The notes under the pieces: model-generated | Seen by the model: only the letters and a program-made list of their open reading frames with translations | What the model was told of the DNA's origin: nothing | Databases searched by the model: none | Origin: Roseburia sp. AF12-17LB | Lineage (GTDB): Bacteria; Bacillota; Clostridia; Lachnospirales; Lachnospiraceae | DNA length: 64,000 nucleotides | Assembly: GCF_003479605.1 (NCBI RefSeq) | Contig: NZ_QUHR01000002.1 | Coordinates: forward strand, 124,001 to 188,000 | Direction: 5' to 3' | Program-made: the position numbers and the translations under genes | In this document: positions 35,101 to 44,416 of the stretch, in pieces | How the letters are laid out: each line of letters starts with the position of its first letter | Numbering within the stretch: the first letter of the stretch is position 1

Positions 35101-36381
35101 TTATCTCTGGGCAAGTTCCTGGGTAACATCCTCCCATGTTACGCCTTTTTCTACCATCAATACCATTGCATGATAAAGGAAATCTGAAATTTCATAAATA
35201 ATCTCTTCCGGTTCCGGATTCTTTGCGGCAATGACAATCTCGGTTGCTTCTTCGCCGACCTTCTTTAAAATCTTATCAATTCCCTTATCGAAAAGGTAGT
35301 TGGTATAAGAGCCTTCCTTTGGATGAATCTTACGATCCGCAATAATGGAGTAGACATCCTCAAATACCTGCAGTGGATTTTTCTCAGCATATTCTTTCTT
35401 GACAATTTCATTAAAAAAGCAGCTTGGTGCTCCGGTATGACATGCCACGCCAATCTGGGATACCTTTGCAAGAATGGTATCAAAGTCACAGTCTGCCGTT
35501 AAAGATTTCACATACTGGATATGACCACTGGTCTCACCCTTCATCCACAACGCCTTACGGCTGCGGCTGTAATAAGTCATCTTTCCGCTGGAAATGGTGG
35601 TATTGAACGCTTCTTCATTCATATAAGCTACCATAAGTACTTCATCGGTACGGTAATCCTGTACTACAACAGGTACCATTCCATCCGAATTCAATTTGAA
35701 ATCACTCCATTTTAATGCCGGAGCAAAATTGTCCATACGGATTCCGCTGGCTGCAAATTCTGTCTTTAATTTCATGATATCTGTCCTGGTATCATTAATA
35801 AAAGCGCCACAGATTCCTCTGACATTTTCACGGTTTAATACATCCACCAGTGCATCCTTGTCATAATTATCATACTGAACGACATATGGCAGATTTGTAA
35901 TATTTTCTACTCCGTCCATCATGGATGGATCAAGAACAATCATTTCATGGAAATATTCATCCAGTTCATCTTTGTGCTTGAATAAGAAATCAATATTCTT
36001 TACAGAAACAATCATACGGTCTTTTCCGAATCGTTTTGCACCTTCCTCAGCCAAAGACATGCTGACGGATTTTGCACCGTTTAAAACTACCTGTTTACAT
36101 CCGGCATAGATAAATTTCTTAATGTCTTCCAGACGGTTGATATTTCCACCTGCATAAATCGGAATCTCTACAGTACGGAAAATATCTTTTACCGTATGAA
36201 TATTTTTCTCATGCTCTTCATCGCCGGTTGATAAGTCATAGATTAAAATCTTATCAATTCCACTGTCATTATAAAGCTTGGTAAGTTCTTTTAAATCTCC
36301 TGCAGAACTAAGGTCACTCGGGCTCTTTACTGCCTCTCCGTTTTTCAGATAAATGGTTGCTACTATATTCTTGTGTTTCAT
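35101..36381 (-). CDS. hisIE: HisF/HisA-like domain fused to HisIE (phosphoribosyl-AMP cyclohydrolase / phosphoribosyl-ATP diphosphatase)
   Basis: A 426-residue, three-part protein. Residues about 220-335 are HisI (TYYSRSRKALWMKGETSGH, zinc cysteines in TADCDFD and GVACHTGAPSC) and about 340-426 are HisE (KKVGEEATEIVIAAKN). These catalyse steps 2-3 of histidine synthesis. Residues 1-215 resemble the HisA/HisF barrel (IPIYAGGNINRLEDIKKFIYAG), but the catalytic Asp positions appear replaced: KNIVATIYLKNGEAV stands where HisF has the conserved LDxKDGxxV, and the second Asp region reads MIVSVKNID. The barrel is thus probably not a working cyclase. Confidence 0.88.
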   Translation of the reverse strand: MKHKNIVATIYLKNGEAVKSPSDLSSAGDLKELTKLYNDSGIDKILIYDLSTGDEEHEKNIHTVKDIFRTVEIPIYAGGNINRLEDIKKFIYAGCKQVVLNGAKSVSMSLAEEGAKRFGKDRMIVSVKNIDFLFKHKDELDEYFHEMIVLDPSMMDGVENITNLPYVVQYDNYDKDALVDVLNRENVRGICGAFINDTRTDIMKLKTEFAASGIRMDNFAPALKWSDFKLNSDGMVPVVVQDYRTDEVLMVAYMNEEAFNTTISSGKMTYYSRSRKALWMKGETSGHIQYVKSLTADCDFDTILAKVSQIGVACHTGAPSCFFNEIVKKEYAEKNPLQVFEDVYSIIADRKIHPKEGSYTNYLFDKGIDKILKKVGEEATEIVIAAKNPEPEEIIYEISDFLYHAMVLMVEKGVTWEDVTQELAQR

Positions 36382-36389
36382 ATGCTCAC

Positions 36390-36983
36390 CTATAAACTGC
36401 CTTTCGTTGATAATATGTCGGTAATACGCGGGTCAATGATGGTTGCCTCATCCAATGCCTTTGCAAATGCCTTAAACATGGCTTCAATCATATGATGGTT
36501 ATTTCCGCCTGTAATGACCTTAAGATGTAAATTCATTCCGGCGCTATAGGAAATGGCATAAAAGAATTCTTTTACCATTTCGGTATCCATATAGCCTACG
36601 CGGTCTGTGGTAAATTCTGCATCAAAGGATAGATACGGTCTTCCGGATAAATCTACCGCACAAAGCACCAGTGTCTCATCCATTGGCAGCATACAGCTTC
36701 CAAAACGTTTGATACCCTTTTTGTCACCGACTGCTTTTTTAATGGCATTGCCAAGGACGATTCCGGTATCTTCAATGGTATGATGACAGTCCACCACCAG
36801 ATCTCCGGTTACTTTGACATTTAAATCAAATAATCCATGTCTTGCAAAGCCATCTAACATATGGTCGAAAAATCCAATTCCGGTATCTGCCTTTGCATCC
36901 CCTCTGCCGTCCAAATCAAAGGAAAGGTAAATATCTGTTTCTTTTGTTTTTCTTGTATATTCTGCAATACGTCTTTGTTCCAT
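36390..36983 (-). CDS. hisB: Imidazoleglycerol-phosphate dehydratase
   Basis: A 197-residue monofunctional HisB that dehydrates imidazoleglycerol phosphate. Both metal-binding signatures are seen: DCHHTIEDTGIVLG and GGNNHHMIEAMFKAFAKAL. It begins 15 bases after hisD with GGAGG and ends eight bases before the HisIE fusion. Confidence 0.97.
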   Translation of the reverse strand: MEQRRIAEYTRKTKETDIYLSFDLDGRGDAKADTGIGFFDHMLDGFARHGLFDLNVKVTGDLVVDCHHTIEDTGIVLGNAIKKAVGDKKGIKRFGSCMLPMDETLVLCAVDLSGRPYLSFDAEFTTDRVGYMDTEMVKEFFYAISYSAGMNLHLKVITGGNNHHMIEAMFKAFAKALDEATIIDPRITDILSTKGSL

Positions 36984-36998
36984 GAAACAAACCTCCGT

Positions 36999-38297
36999 TT
37001 AGTTTTCGTCTTCAAATCTTACTTTAACGGAATTTGCATGTGCCGTCAACTGTTCGCACTCTGCAAACTGGGCAATATCTTTATATACTTCCTCTAATGC
37101 TTCCCTGGAATAGGAAATAATGCTGGATTTCTTAATGAAATCATCTACAGATAATGCAGAGAAGAATTTTGCGGTTCCATTGGTTGGAAGAACGTGGTTT
37201 GGTCCTGCAAAATAATCTCCAAGCGGTTCACTGCTGTATTCACCGATGAAAATTGCTCCGGCATTTCTTACCTTGGTCATAACTTCAAACGGATTCTTTG
37301 TTACAATTTCCATATGTTCGGATGCAATTTCATTTACTGCAGCAATGGCTTCCTCCATATTATCTGCAATTAAAATATAGCCATAGTTATCTAAGGATTT
37401 CTGGATGATTTCTTTTCTGGAAAGCTGTGCAGTAAATTTTGCTGCTTCCTCAGAAACACGCTCTGCCAGTTCACGGCTTGTGGTAATCAAAATTGCGGAA
37501 GCCATTTCATCATGCTCTGCCTGGGATAAAAGGTCGGCTGCAACATATCTTGGATTGGCTGTTTCATCTGCTAATACTAAAATCTCACTTGGTCCGGCGA
37601 TGGAGTCTATGCTGACATAACCGAATACGGCTTTTTTCGCTAAAGCTACATAAATATTTCCAGGGCCAACAATTTTATCTACTTTTGGAATGCTTTCGGT
37701 ACCAAAGGCGAGAGCTGCAATTGCCTGTGCGCCTCCTACTTTATAGATGCGGTCTGCACCGGCTTCTCTTGCTGCAACTAGGGTAGAAGGATTTACCTTA
37801 CCATCTTTTCCAGGCGGTGTTGTCATAATAATTTCATCAACTCCGGCAACCTTGGCCGGAACAATATTCATCAGTACGGAAGAAGGATAAACGGCTTTTC
37901 CACCCGGTACATAAACACCAACACGGGCTAATGCGGTTACCTTCTGACCTAAGATAATACCTTTATCCTGGCTGTCAAACCAGCTGTTCTGACGCTGTTT
38001 TTCATGATAGGTGCGGATATTTACAAGAGATTTCCGGATGACTTCAAGGAGCTTCGGATCTACTGCATCATAAGCCTCCTTAATCTCATCTTCTGTTACT
38101 AAAATATTATCTTTATTAATCGTTGCACCATCAAATCTCGCTGTATAGTCAAATAATGCAGCATCTCTATTGGCACGTACCGTTTCGATGATTTCCTGTA
38201 CGCTGGCTTCAAATTTGCCGTAGCTGTTGGGGCTTCTCTTTAAAAGATTCTCTAATATATTACCCTTTGTCTCTTCTGTCAACTCTAAAATACGCAT
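36999..38297 (-). CDS. hisD: Histidinol dehydrogenase
   Basis: A 432-residue zinc enzyme that oxidises histidinol to histidine in two NAD-dependent steps. Landmarks are GVYVPGGKAVYPSSVLMN, VGGAQAIAALAFGTESIP, VDKIVGPGN and IAGPSEILVLAD, with SEHMEIV and LPTNGTAKF near the C-terminus. AGGAGG precedes the ATG; hisG ends two bases upstream. Confidence 0.97.
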   Translation of the reverse strand: MRILELTEETKGNILENLLKRSPNSYGKFEASVQEIIETVRANRDAALFDYTARFDGATINKDNILVTEDEIKEAYDAVDPKLLEVIRKSLVNIRTYHEKQRQNSWFDSQDKGIILGQKVTALARVGVYVPGGKAVYPSSVLMNIVPAKVAGVDEIIMTTPPGKDGKVNPSTLVAAREAGADRIYKVGGAQAIAALAFGTESIPKVDKIVGPGNIYVALAKKAVFGYVSIDSIAGPSEILVLADETANPRYVAADLLSQAEHDEMASAILITTSRELAERVSEEAAKFTAQLSRKEIIQKSLDNYGYILIADNMEEAIAAVNEIASEHMEIVTKNPFEVMTKVRNAGAIFIGEYSSEPLGDYFAGPNHVLPTNGTAKFFSALSVDDFIKKSSIISYSREALEEVYKDIAQFAECEQLTAHANSVKVRFEDEN

Positions 38298-38299
38298 GT

Positions 38300-38953
38300 T
38301 TATGCCTCCTTTAATACCGATTTTAAATCTGTAATTAATTTCGTAATCCGCTCATGTTCCATTTTCATACTAACCTGATTTACGACCATCCGGGCAGAAA
38401 GCGGACAAACTTCTTCTAATACTTCAAGTCCGTTTTCACGTAAGGTTGAGCCTGTCTCTACAATATCACATATTACCTCAGCAAGTCCAACAATCGGGGC
38501 AAGTTCGATGGAACCGTTTAATTTGATAATTTCTACAGTCTGATGTTTCTTATTATAAAAATAGTCTTTCGCAATGCGCGGATATTTGGTTGCCACACGG
38601 ATCAGTTCGTGATGCTGTAATAATTCTTTGGATTCTTTTGGACCGCAGATACACATTCTGCATTTTCCAAAGCCCAAATCCAATACTTCATAAATATTTC
38701 TTGCTTCCTCTAAAATTGTATCTTTTCCCACAATACCGATATCTGCCGCACCATATTCTACATAAGTTGGTACATCCGGTCCCTTGGCAAGGAAGAAACG
38801 AAGCTTTAATTCTTCATTGACAAAAATAAGTTTTCTGGTATTCTTGTCTTTCATTTCTTCACAGGTAATGCCGATTTTTTCAAAAGTCTCTAAGGTTTTA
38901 TTTGCCAGTCTTCCCTTACCTAATGCAAAGGTTAAATATCTCATATCTTCCAT
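38300..38953 (-). CDS. hisG: ATP phosphoribosyltransferase catalytic subunit, short form
   Basis: A 217-residue short-form HisG lacking the C-terminal ACT-like regulatory domain, which fits the presence of hisZ just upstream. It carries out the committed step, ATP plus PRPP to PR-ATP. LTFALGKGRLANKTLE and VSMKMEHERI bracket the protein; ETGSTLRENGLEVLEEV is the PRPP-binding loop. It starts three bases after hisZ; ATG 38944 is an alternative. Confidence 0.96.
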   Translation of the reverse strand: MEDMRYLTFALGKGRLANKTLETFEKIGITCEEMKDKNTRKLIFVNEELKLRFFLAKGPDVPTYVEYGAADIGIVGKDTILEEARNIYEVLDLGFGKCRMCICGPKESKELLQHHELIRVATKYPRIAKDYFYNKKHQTVEIIKLNGSIELAPIVGLAEVICDIVETGSTLRENGLEVLEEVCPLSARMVVNQVSMKMEHERITKLITDLKSVLKEA

Positions 38954-38955
38954 TT

Positions 38956-40149
38956 CTATTCTCCATCCATAAATGTCAGTTCTGCAATCTGATTTCGCAA
39001 TGCATATGCTTCATAATCTGCTTTTGATTTATCCATTGCCCAGGCAATCAGTTCCACATTGCAGTCCTTTGCCCTCAGTGCAATGGCTTTCTTTACTGCT
39101 TCCCTGCGATATTCCGGTTTGTATACAATCAGCTGATTGTCATGTTTTACGGTAATCTCAATTTTCTGTCTTGAAATTGCTGCCATTAACTGGTCTACTA
39201 CTATCGCAAATCCAATGGAAGCTGCATCTTTTCCAAAATAAGTAAGAAGCTTGTCATAACGGCCCCCCTTTACAATCGGTTCACCGCTTCCATAAGTATA
39301 ACCGGCAAAAATTACTCCGGTATAATAATGATAGCTGCTTAACATACCAAATTCATAGGTCACATATTTGTCTACGTCATATACTTTAAGCACCGCATCT
39401 AAGTCTTCCAATCTGCGTATTGCTTTATAAACCTTTGGATAATCAGCCGCATAGGTCTTTGCTTCTTCAAAGGAAGCTGCATTATCATAAATGGTTCCAA
39501 GCATGCCGAATAATTCTTTTAAATTCTGATTCATGGAACAGTCGGAAATCTCTTCTTCCACGCCAAAGAAATTCTTATTAGCAATCAGTTCCCGGATAAC
39601 TTCTTCCTGTTCTTCGGAAAGCCCTGCCGCTTCCATTAAGCCACGGAAGAATTCCACATGTCCCACACTAATCTGGAAATCCTTTAAACCACTGCTCTTT
39701 AATGCGTCAATTGCCATGGCAATCATCTCTGCATCGGCATCTACGGTATCATCTCCGATTAACTCTGCTCCCAGCTGGGTGGATTCCTTTAATCTTCCCT
39801 GATAACTATGGTTATTGATAAAGGTATTTCCCATATAAGAAAGGCGGATTGGCATATCCTCATCCATAAAATATTTTGCGGCAGACCGTGCAATAGATGG
39901 TGTAATATCCGGTCTTAATACAAGGGTATTTCCTTCCCGGTCAAAAAATTTATATAATTCGCTGGATGGAATGGTTCCAACTTCTTTTCCAAATATATCG
40001 AAAAATTCAAAGGTCGGTGTCTGAATACTGTGGTATCCGTGCCGTTTTAAAGCCTTATGCAGCCGATCCTGCAGCTCTAATTTTTTTTCACACTCTTCAT
40101 TATAAATATCCCGGACACCCTCTGGTGTATGCAACAATTGATTTTTCAT
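38956..40149 (-). CDS. hisZ: ATP phosphoribosyltransferase regulatory subunit HisZ
   Basis: A 397-residue class II HisRS-like protein without aminoacylation function that forms the octameric ATP-PRT with short HisG and provides histidine feedback. HTPEGVRDIYNEECEKK, LVLRPDITPSIAR and YYTGVIFAGYTYGSGEPIVKGGRYD are typical. The expected anticodon-binding domain is replaced by a shorter C-terminal part. It is first in the his operon, behind a consensus promoter. Confidence 0.95.
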   Translation of the reverse strand: MKNQLLHTPEGVRDIYNEECEKKLELQDRLHKALKRHGYHSIQTPTFEFFDIFGKEVGTIPSSELYKFFDREGNTLVLRPDITPSIARSAAKYFMDEDMPIRLSYMGNTFINNHSYQGRLKESTQLGAELIGDDTVDADAEMIAMAIDALKSSGLKDFQISVGHVEFFRGLMEAAGLSEEQEEVIRELIANKNFFGVEEEISDCSMNQNLKELFGMLGTIYDNAASFEEAKTYAADYPKVYKAIRRLEDLDAVLKVYDVDKYVTYEFGMLSSYHYYTGVIFAGYTYGSGEPIVKGGRYDKLLTYFGKDAASIGFAIVVDQLMAAISRQKIEITVKHDNQLIVYKPEYRREAVKKAIALRAKDCNVELIAWAMDKSKADYEAYALRNQIAELTFMDGE

Positions 40150-40217
40150 ATAAACCTCCAGTTTTTCTCAAAGCACTTTAGCGTGCTACCATGCTACCAC
40201 GGTGAATTGCTTTTCCT

Positions 40218-40246
40218 AGTATATATTACCTGGAAATAATTGTCAA
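40218..40246 (-). promoter_or_regulatory. Promoter of the his operon
   Basis: On the minus strand TTGACA (40246-40241), a 17-base spacer and TATACT (40223-40218). The -35 overlaps the recU stop codon. The leader (40150-40212) has a short hairpin (AGCAC-gctaaa-GTGCT) but no T-box core. Confidence 0.85.
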
Positions 40247-40776
40247 TCCCTTAGCTCCAAATCTTTTTTCAAGCCTTCCAGATAGGGAACCAGGATTCCC
40301 GACTTCTTTGGCAGGAAAAATTCCGGATTTAATTCTTCTAGCCGGAAGCTCTTCCGTCCGCCATTCTGGGCTCTCTCCCAGAATTCATAAAGCTGTCGGA
40401 ATGGCATATAGTAAAATTCATCCCGTTGGGTATAAAATATCAGAATAAAAGAAATACCCTGCTGATTTTCAAAATCCTGCATAAACTGAATCTGGTGAGC
40501 ATGCACATTGGCAAGAGGAAACGTATCAGTGTGACATTCCTTGGCATCAAAGCAGACCGGAATGCCCTGTACTGCCCCGATATAATCTACGGTACTTTTC
40601 TGTTCAAAATAGGCAAGGGTAATATGTCTTGTTTCTTTATCAATATTAATTGGTGTAATCGGTGTTGGAATTTTCTGTATCATTGCTAAATTATGCTCTG
40701 CATATTTTTCATTGGTCCGGTTAATAAATTCCTCTAACGTAGAACCTCTTAATCCTCTGGAATTCCAAGTTGCCAT
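40243..40776 (-). CDS. recU: Holliday junction resolvase RecU
   Basis: A 177-residue RecU nuclease. GLRGSTLEEFINRTNEKYAEHNLAMIQKIPTPI matches the RecU N-terminus in outline, with KSTVDYIGAVQGIPVCFDAKE giving the D-x(n)-ExK metal site (D of VDY; Asp/Glu/Lys of FDAKE) and PLANVHAHQIQFM the conserved helix. RecU resolves four-way junctions in Firmicutes and normally neighbours a PBP gene, which is not the case here. Its ATG shares one base with the upstream stop. Confidence 0.9.
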   Translation of the reverse strand: MATWNSRGLRGSTLEEFINRTNEKYAEHNLAMIQKIPTPITPINIDKETRHITLAYFEQKSTVDYIGAVQGIPVCFDAKECHTDTFPLANVHAHQIQFMQDFENQQGISFILIFYTQRDEFYYMPFRQLYEFWERAQNGGRKSFRLEELNPEFFLPKKSGILVPYLEGLKKDLELRD

Positions 40777-41423
40777 CAGAGTATACTTCCTTTCTTTTCT
40801 TCCGGCAGTGTGTAATAGATTTTATGTTCTTCGAGAATCCTTATTTTCTGATCCCGGACTTCTAATATATTTACACTGCAGTTTGGCTGGTGGCTGTTCC
40901 AGAAATCCTTGATTTCAAGTCCTTTTATGTATGCAAGAAATGCCCGGATGATTCCACCATGACAACAGATGAGCACACGCTTCATTTTTCCTTCCAATGG
41001 AAGAATTTCATGCTTTAAAAAGTCTTCCACCCGGGCAAGTAACGCTTCGTAGCTTTCGCCCTTTTCCGTGGCACGATACTGTTCCGGTGCATGAAACAAA
41101 GCATCAATATTTTTAAGAGCCGGATTCCAGCTGAGATCAGCAAGCTTCTGCCCTTCTCCTTCTCCGAAATTCATTTCACGGATACGTTCATCATAAGAAA
41201 CCAGCGTATCTGTTCCACGCAGAATAATCTCTGCCGTCTGTCTGGCACGAATTAACGGACTGCAATAACAGTAGTCAAAAGTCAATCCTTCTTTTTTGAA
41301 TCCCTCTTTGGTCTTTTCGGCTAATTCCAGTCCGAATTCATTTAATGGAATGTCAAGTGTTCCCTGTATCAGTCCTTTTTTATTGTAATCGGTTTCTCCA
41401 TGCCGCATCAGATATACTTTCAT
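40776..41423 (-). CDS. Histidine phosphatase (phosphoglycerate mutase-like) family protein
   Basis: A 215-residue protein with the catalytic LMRHGETDYN motif, the SPLIRARQTAEI segment and the second histidine in VLICCHGGIIRAFLAYIKG. Substrate unknown; such proteins include CobC-type and broad phosphatases. The gene overlaps recU by one base and probably forms an operon with it. Confidence 0.88.
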   Translation of the reverse strand: MKVYLMRHGETDYNKKGLIQGTLDIPLNEFGLELAEKTKEGFKKEGLTFDYCYCSPLIRARQTAEIILRGTDTLVSYDERIREMNFGEGEGQKLADLSWNPALKNIDALFHAPEQYRATEKGESYEALLARVEDFLKHEILPLEGKMKRVLICCHGGIIRAFLAYIKGLEIKDFWNSHQPNCSVNILEVRDQKIRILEEHKIYYTLPEEKKGSIL

Positions 41424-41472
41424 CTTACTTATTCATCCTTCCTGTAACATCCGTAGTCTTTTGTTAAAATAA

Positions 41473-42429
41473 TTACTGCTCTATGGCATTCTGATTTGCA
41501 TAACAAATAGCCTTATTAAAATCATCCGGTGGAGCTGCTTCTACACATCTGCCATCTGCAAATATCATCCGGTAAGCATGTAAAAGCTGATGTTTTACGC
41601 CGGTGCGTTCCCGGTAAAAATGATTGATTTTTTCATTACCATATTTACTGTCTCCGATAATCGGATGACCAATGGATGCTAAATGGGCACGGATCTGATG
41701 GCTGCGTCCGGTAATCAGATGCACCTGCAGCAGTGTGACATCCTGATATACTTCCAGTGGCTCATACTCGGTTTCGATACAGAGTGCATCCTCTGTTTTT
41801 TCCTTTGAAATAAATACACGATTCTGCCTTTCATCCTTCATAAGATACCCCTTTAAATGCTGCGGTGCAGTAATGCATCCGGCTACCAGGCAGAGATAAT
41901 ATTTCTTTACGGTTCTTTTTTTCAAAGCCTCGGATAAATCCTGCAATCCCTTTAACGTCTTTCCGGCTGTCAGAAGTCCTGAAGTATTGCGGTCAAGACG
42001 GTTGCAGACGGACGGTCGAAAGGTCCGCAAATCCGTTTCCTTAAGGGCTCTGCTTTGAAGAAGATATCCGATAATATATTCGTTGGCAGAAATATCGGAT
42101 GGCTGTGCCTTCTGTGACAGCATTCCTGCAGGTTTATTGATGATTAAAATATCTTCATCTTCATAAACGATATCCAGTGCTGTGGTTGGAAAACTTTCTT
42201 TTACCTCTGCTCCTGCAAACTTATCATAAGTTTCATCTGCTAAAAACAGCTTTACCTCATCTCTGGCATTCAGTTTTTCGGATCCATCTGCCTTTTTTCC
42301 ATTTAATACAATATTCTTTTTCCGTAGCATTTTATAGACAAAGCTTGACGGTGCTTCTTTTAAAAGCTTTTTTAAATATTTATCAAATCGTTGTCCTGCT
42401 TCATTTTCTTTAATGATAAATGTTTTCAT
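41473..42429 (-). CDS. RluC-type 23S rRNA pseudouridine synthase
   Basis: A 318-residue RluA-family enzyme with an N-terminal S4 domain (QRFDKYLKKLLKEAPSSFVYKML) and a catalytic domain containing CNRLDRNTSGL (catalytic Asp) and LITGRSHQIRAHLASIGHP. Together with the genes at 18730 and 44417 it is one of three pseudouridine synthases here. Confidence 0.92.
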   Translation of the reverse strand: MKTFIIKENEAGQRFDKYLKKLLKEAPSSFVYKMLRKKNIVLNGKKADGSEKLNARDEVKLFLADETYDKFAGAEVKESFPTTALDIVYEDEDILIINKPAGMLSQKAQPSDISANEYIIGYLLQSRALKETDLRTFRPSVCNRLDRNTSGLLTAGKTLKGLQDLSEALKKRTVKKYYLCLVAGCITAPQHLKGYLMKDERQNRVFISKEKTEDALCIETEYEPLEVYQDVTLLQVHLITGRSHQIRAHLASIGHPIIGDSKYGNEKINHFYRERTGVKHQLLHAYRMIFADGRCVEAAPPDDFNKAICYANQNAIEQ

Positions 42430-42441
42430 AACATATCCTTA

Positions 42442-44412
42442 CTATTTCTTTTTATGAACGGTTCGAATCGTATGCTTCTTCTTCGTATTCTGACTGGAAG
42501 TCTTTCCCGAATATTTTTCTGTATTTCTGGAATTTCCAGTTTTATACTTTGTCTGATTTTGATTCGGTGTCTGCTTCGTCTTTTTCTTACCCGAAAATGC
42601 TTCTTCTTTGGCAAGCTTTCTTGGACGGATGAGGCAATGGGCATCAAAGCCGATTAAATCCGTCCGGTTCGTCTTAACTAACGCTTCATGCACCAAATCA
42701 TAATTTTCCGGATTACGATACTGTATCAGTGCACGCTGCATGGCTTTCTCATGCGGATTGGTTGCTACATATACCGGCTCCATGGTCCGCGGATCTAAAC
42801 CGGTATAGTACATACAGGTCGATATGGTGGATGGGGTCGGATAGAAATCCTGTACCTGCTGAGGCATATAACCTAAATCTCTTAAATACTCAGCCAAATC
42901 TACTGCCTCCTGCAGGGTCGAACCAGGATGGGAGGACATCAGATATGGTACCAGATACTGTTTTAATCCTAACCGTTCATTCATATCATGATACTTGCGG
43001 ACAAATTCATTATAAACGGAAACCGGAGGTTTTCCCATTTTCTGTAATACCGGGTCTGAAATATGCTCCGGTGCCACCTTTAGCTGTCCGCTGACATGAT
43101 ATTTACAAAGTTCTTCCAGAAAATTATTTTTCGTATCACATAAAAGATAGTCAAAACGGATACCGGAGCGGACAAATACTTTTTTCACGCCTTTGATATT
43201 CCGTAATTTACGAAGAAGACTGATATAATCGCTATGGTCAGCAACAAGATTTTTACATGGTGTCGGGAACAGACATTGCCGGTTCTTGCAAACACCCTTT
43301 GTGAGCTGCTTCGTACATGCCGGTGCCCTGAAATTAGCAGTCGGACCACCTACATCATGGATATATCCTTTAAAATCCTTATCCTGTGTCATCTTCTTTG
43401 CTTCTGCAAGAATGGATTCATGACTTCTGGTCTGAATAATTCTGCCCTGATGAAAAGTTAAAGCACAAAAGCTGCAGCCACCAAAGCAGCCACGGTTACT
43501 GACCAGTGAAAATTTTACTTCTTCAATAGCCGGTACACCACCATCCTTTTCATAGATTGGATGATAGGTTCTCATATATGGCAGTGCGTAGATATCATCC
43601 ATTTCCATCTGGGTCAATGGCTTTGCCGGTGGATTCTGTACGACAAACATTTTCTCATCATAGGTTTCATAAATTCTTCTTGCCGTAAAAGGGTCTGTAT
43701 TCTGATACTGCAGGTAAAAGCTCTTGGCATACGCTGTCTTGTCCTCTTTGATTTTATTAAAAGACGGCAATTCCAAGGCATCATAAATATCTTCTTTATT
43801 TCGGGTCTTAAAAACAGTTCCATCGATATAAGTAATATCCTTTACCGCAAGACCGGAAGCTAACGCATCTGCAATTTCAACAATGCTGTGCTCGCCCATT
43901 CCATAAGAAATCAAATCAGCACCGGAGTCCAGAAGAATGGAACGTTTTACCTTATTAGACCAGTAATCATAATGCCCAAGTCTTCTAAGACTTGCTTCAA
44001 TACCGCCGATAATGATTGGATTATGTTTATAGGTCTGACGGATCAGATTGCAGTAACTTACCACTGCATAATCCGGGCGTTTTCCCATAACGCCACCCGG
44101 TGAAAATGCATCATGGGCACGTCTCTTTTTCGATACAGAATAATGGTTTACCATGGAATCCATATTCCCACCGGAAACTAAAAAGCCAAGCCGTGGCTCG
44201 CCCAATATGGTTACGCTTTCCTTGTCACGATAATCCGGCTGTGCAATGATACCCACGGTATAACCATGTGCCTGCAATATTCTACTGATAATAGCATGTC
44301 CAAAGGAAGGATGGTCTACATATGCATCTCCGCATATATAGACGAAATCCAGCTGCTTTATCCCTGCTTCTTCCATATCTTTTCTTGAAATTGGTAAAAA
44401 ACCGTTCTGCAT
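42442..44412 (-). CDS. YgiQ family radical SAM protein
   Basis: A 656-residue protein with the UPF0313 N-terminal domain (FLPISRKDMEEAG; GDAYVDHPSFGHAIISR), the radical SAM cluster motif RGCFGGCSFCALTFHQGR and a second Cys-rich part (CKNRQCLFPTPC). The last 45 residues are a basic, Asn/Thr/Lys-rich tail ending in HKKK, probably disordered. Function is unknown; a methylthiotransferase-like or RNA-linked role has been suggested for relatives. Confidence 0.92.
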   Translation of the reverse strand: MQNGFLPISRKDMEEAGIKQLDFVYICGDAYVDHPSFGHAIISRILQAHGYTVGIIAQPDYRDKESVTILGEPRLGFLVSGGNMDSMVNHYSVSKKRRAHDAFSPGGVMGKRPDYAVVSYCNLIRQTYKHNPIIIGGIEASLRRLGHYDYWSNKVKRSILLDSGADLISYGMGEHSIVEIADALASGLAVKDITYIDGTVFKTRNKEDIYDALELPSFNKIKEDKTAYAKSFYLQYQNTDPFTARRIYETYDEKMFVVQNPPAKPLTQMEMDDIYALPYMRTYHPIYEKDGGVPAIEEVKFSLVSNRGCFGGCSFCALTFHQGRIIQTRSHESILAEAKKMTQDKDFKGYIHDVGGPTANFRAPACTKQLTKGVCKNRQCLFPTPCKNLVADHSDYISLLRKLRNIKGVKKVFVRSGIRFDYLLCDTKNNFLEELCKYHVSGQLKVAPEHISDPVLQKMGKPPVSVYNEFVRKYHDMNERLGLKQYLVPYLMSSHPGSTLQEAVDLAEYLRDLGYMPQQVQDFYPTPSTISTCMYYTGLDPRTMEPVYVATNPHEKAMQRALIQYRNPENYDLVHEALVKTNRTDLIGFDAHCLIRPRKLAKEEAFSGKKKTKQTPNQNQTKYKTGNSRNTEKYSGKTSSQNTKKKHTIRTVHKKK

Positions 44413-44416
44413 CTTC

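Noticed and set aside
40150..40217. Possible T-box riboswitch before hisZ
   Set aside because: The leader is only about 60 bases and has no T-box core (TGGNACCGCG) or specifier/antiterminator arrangement; GGTAGCA repeats alone are not enough.
42729..43094. Open frames opposite the YgiQ gene
   Set aside because: They lie across conserved YgiQ sequence, have unlikely composition and lack ribosome binding sites.
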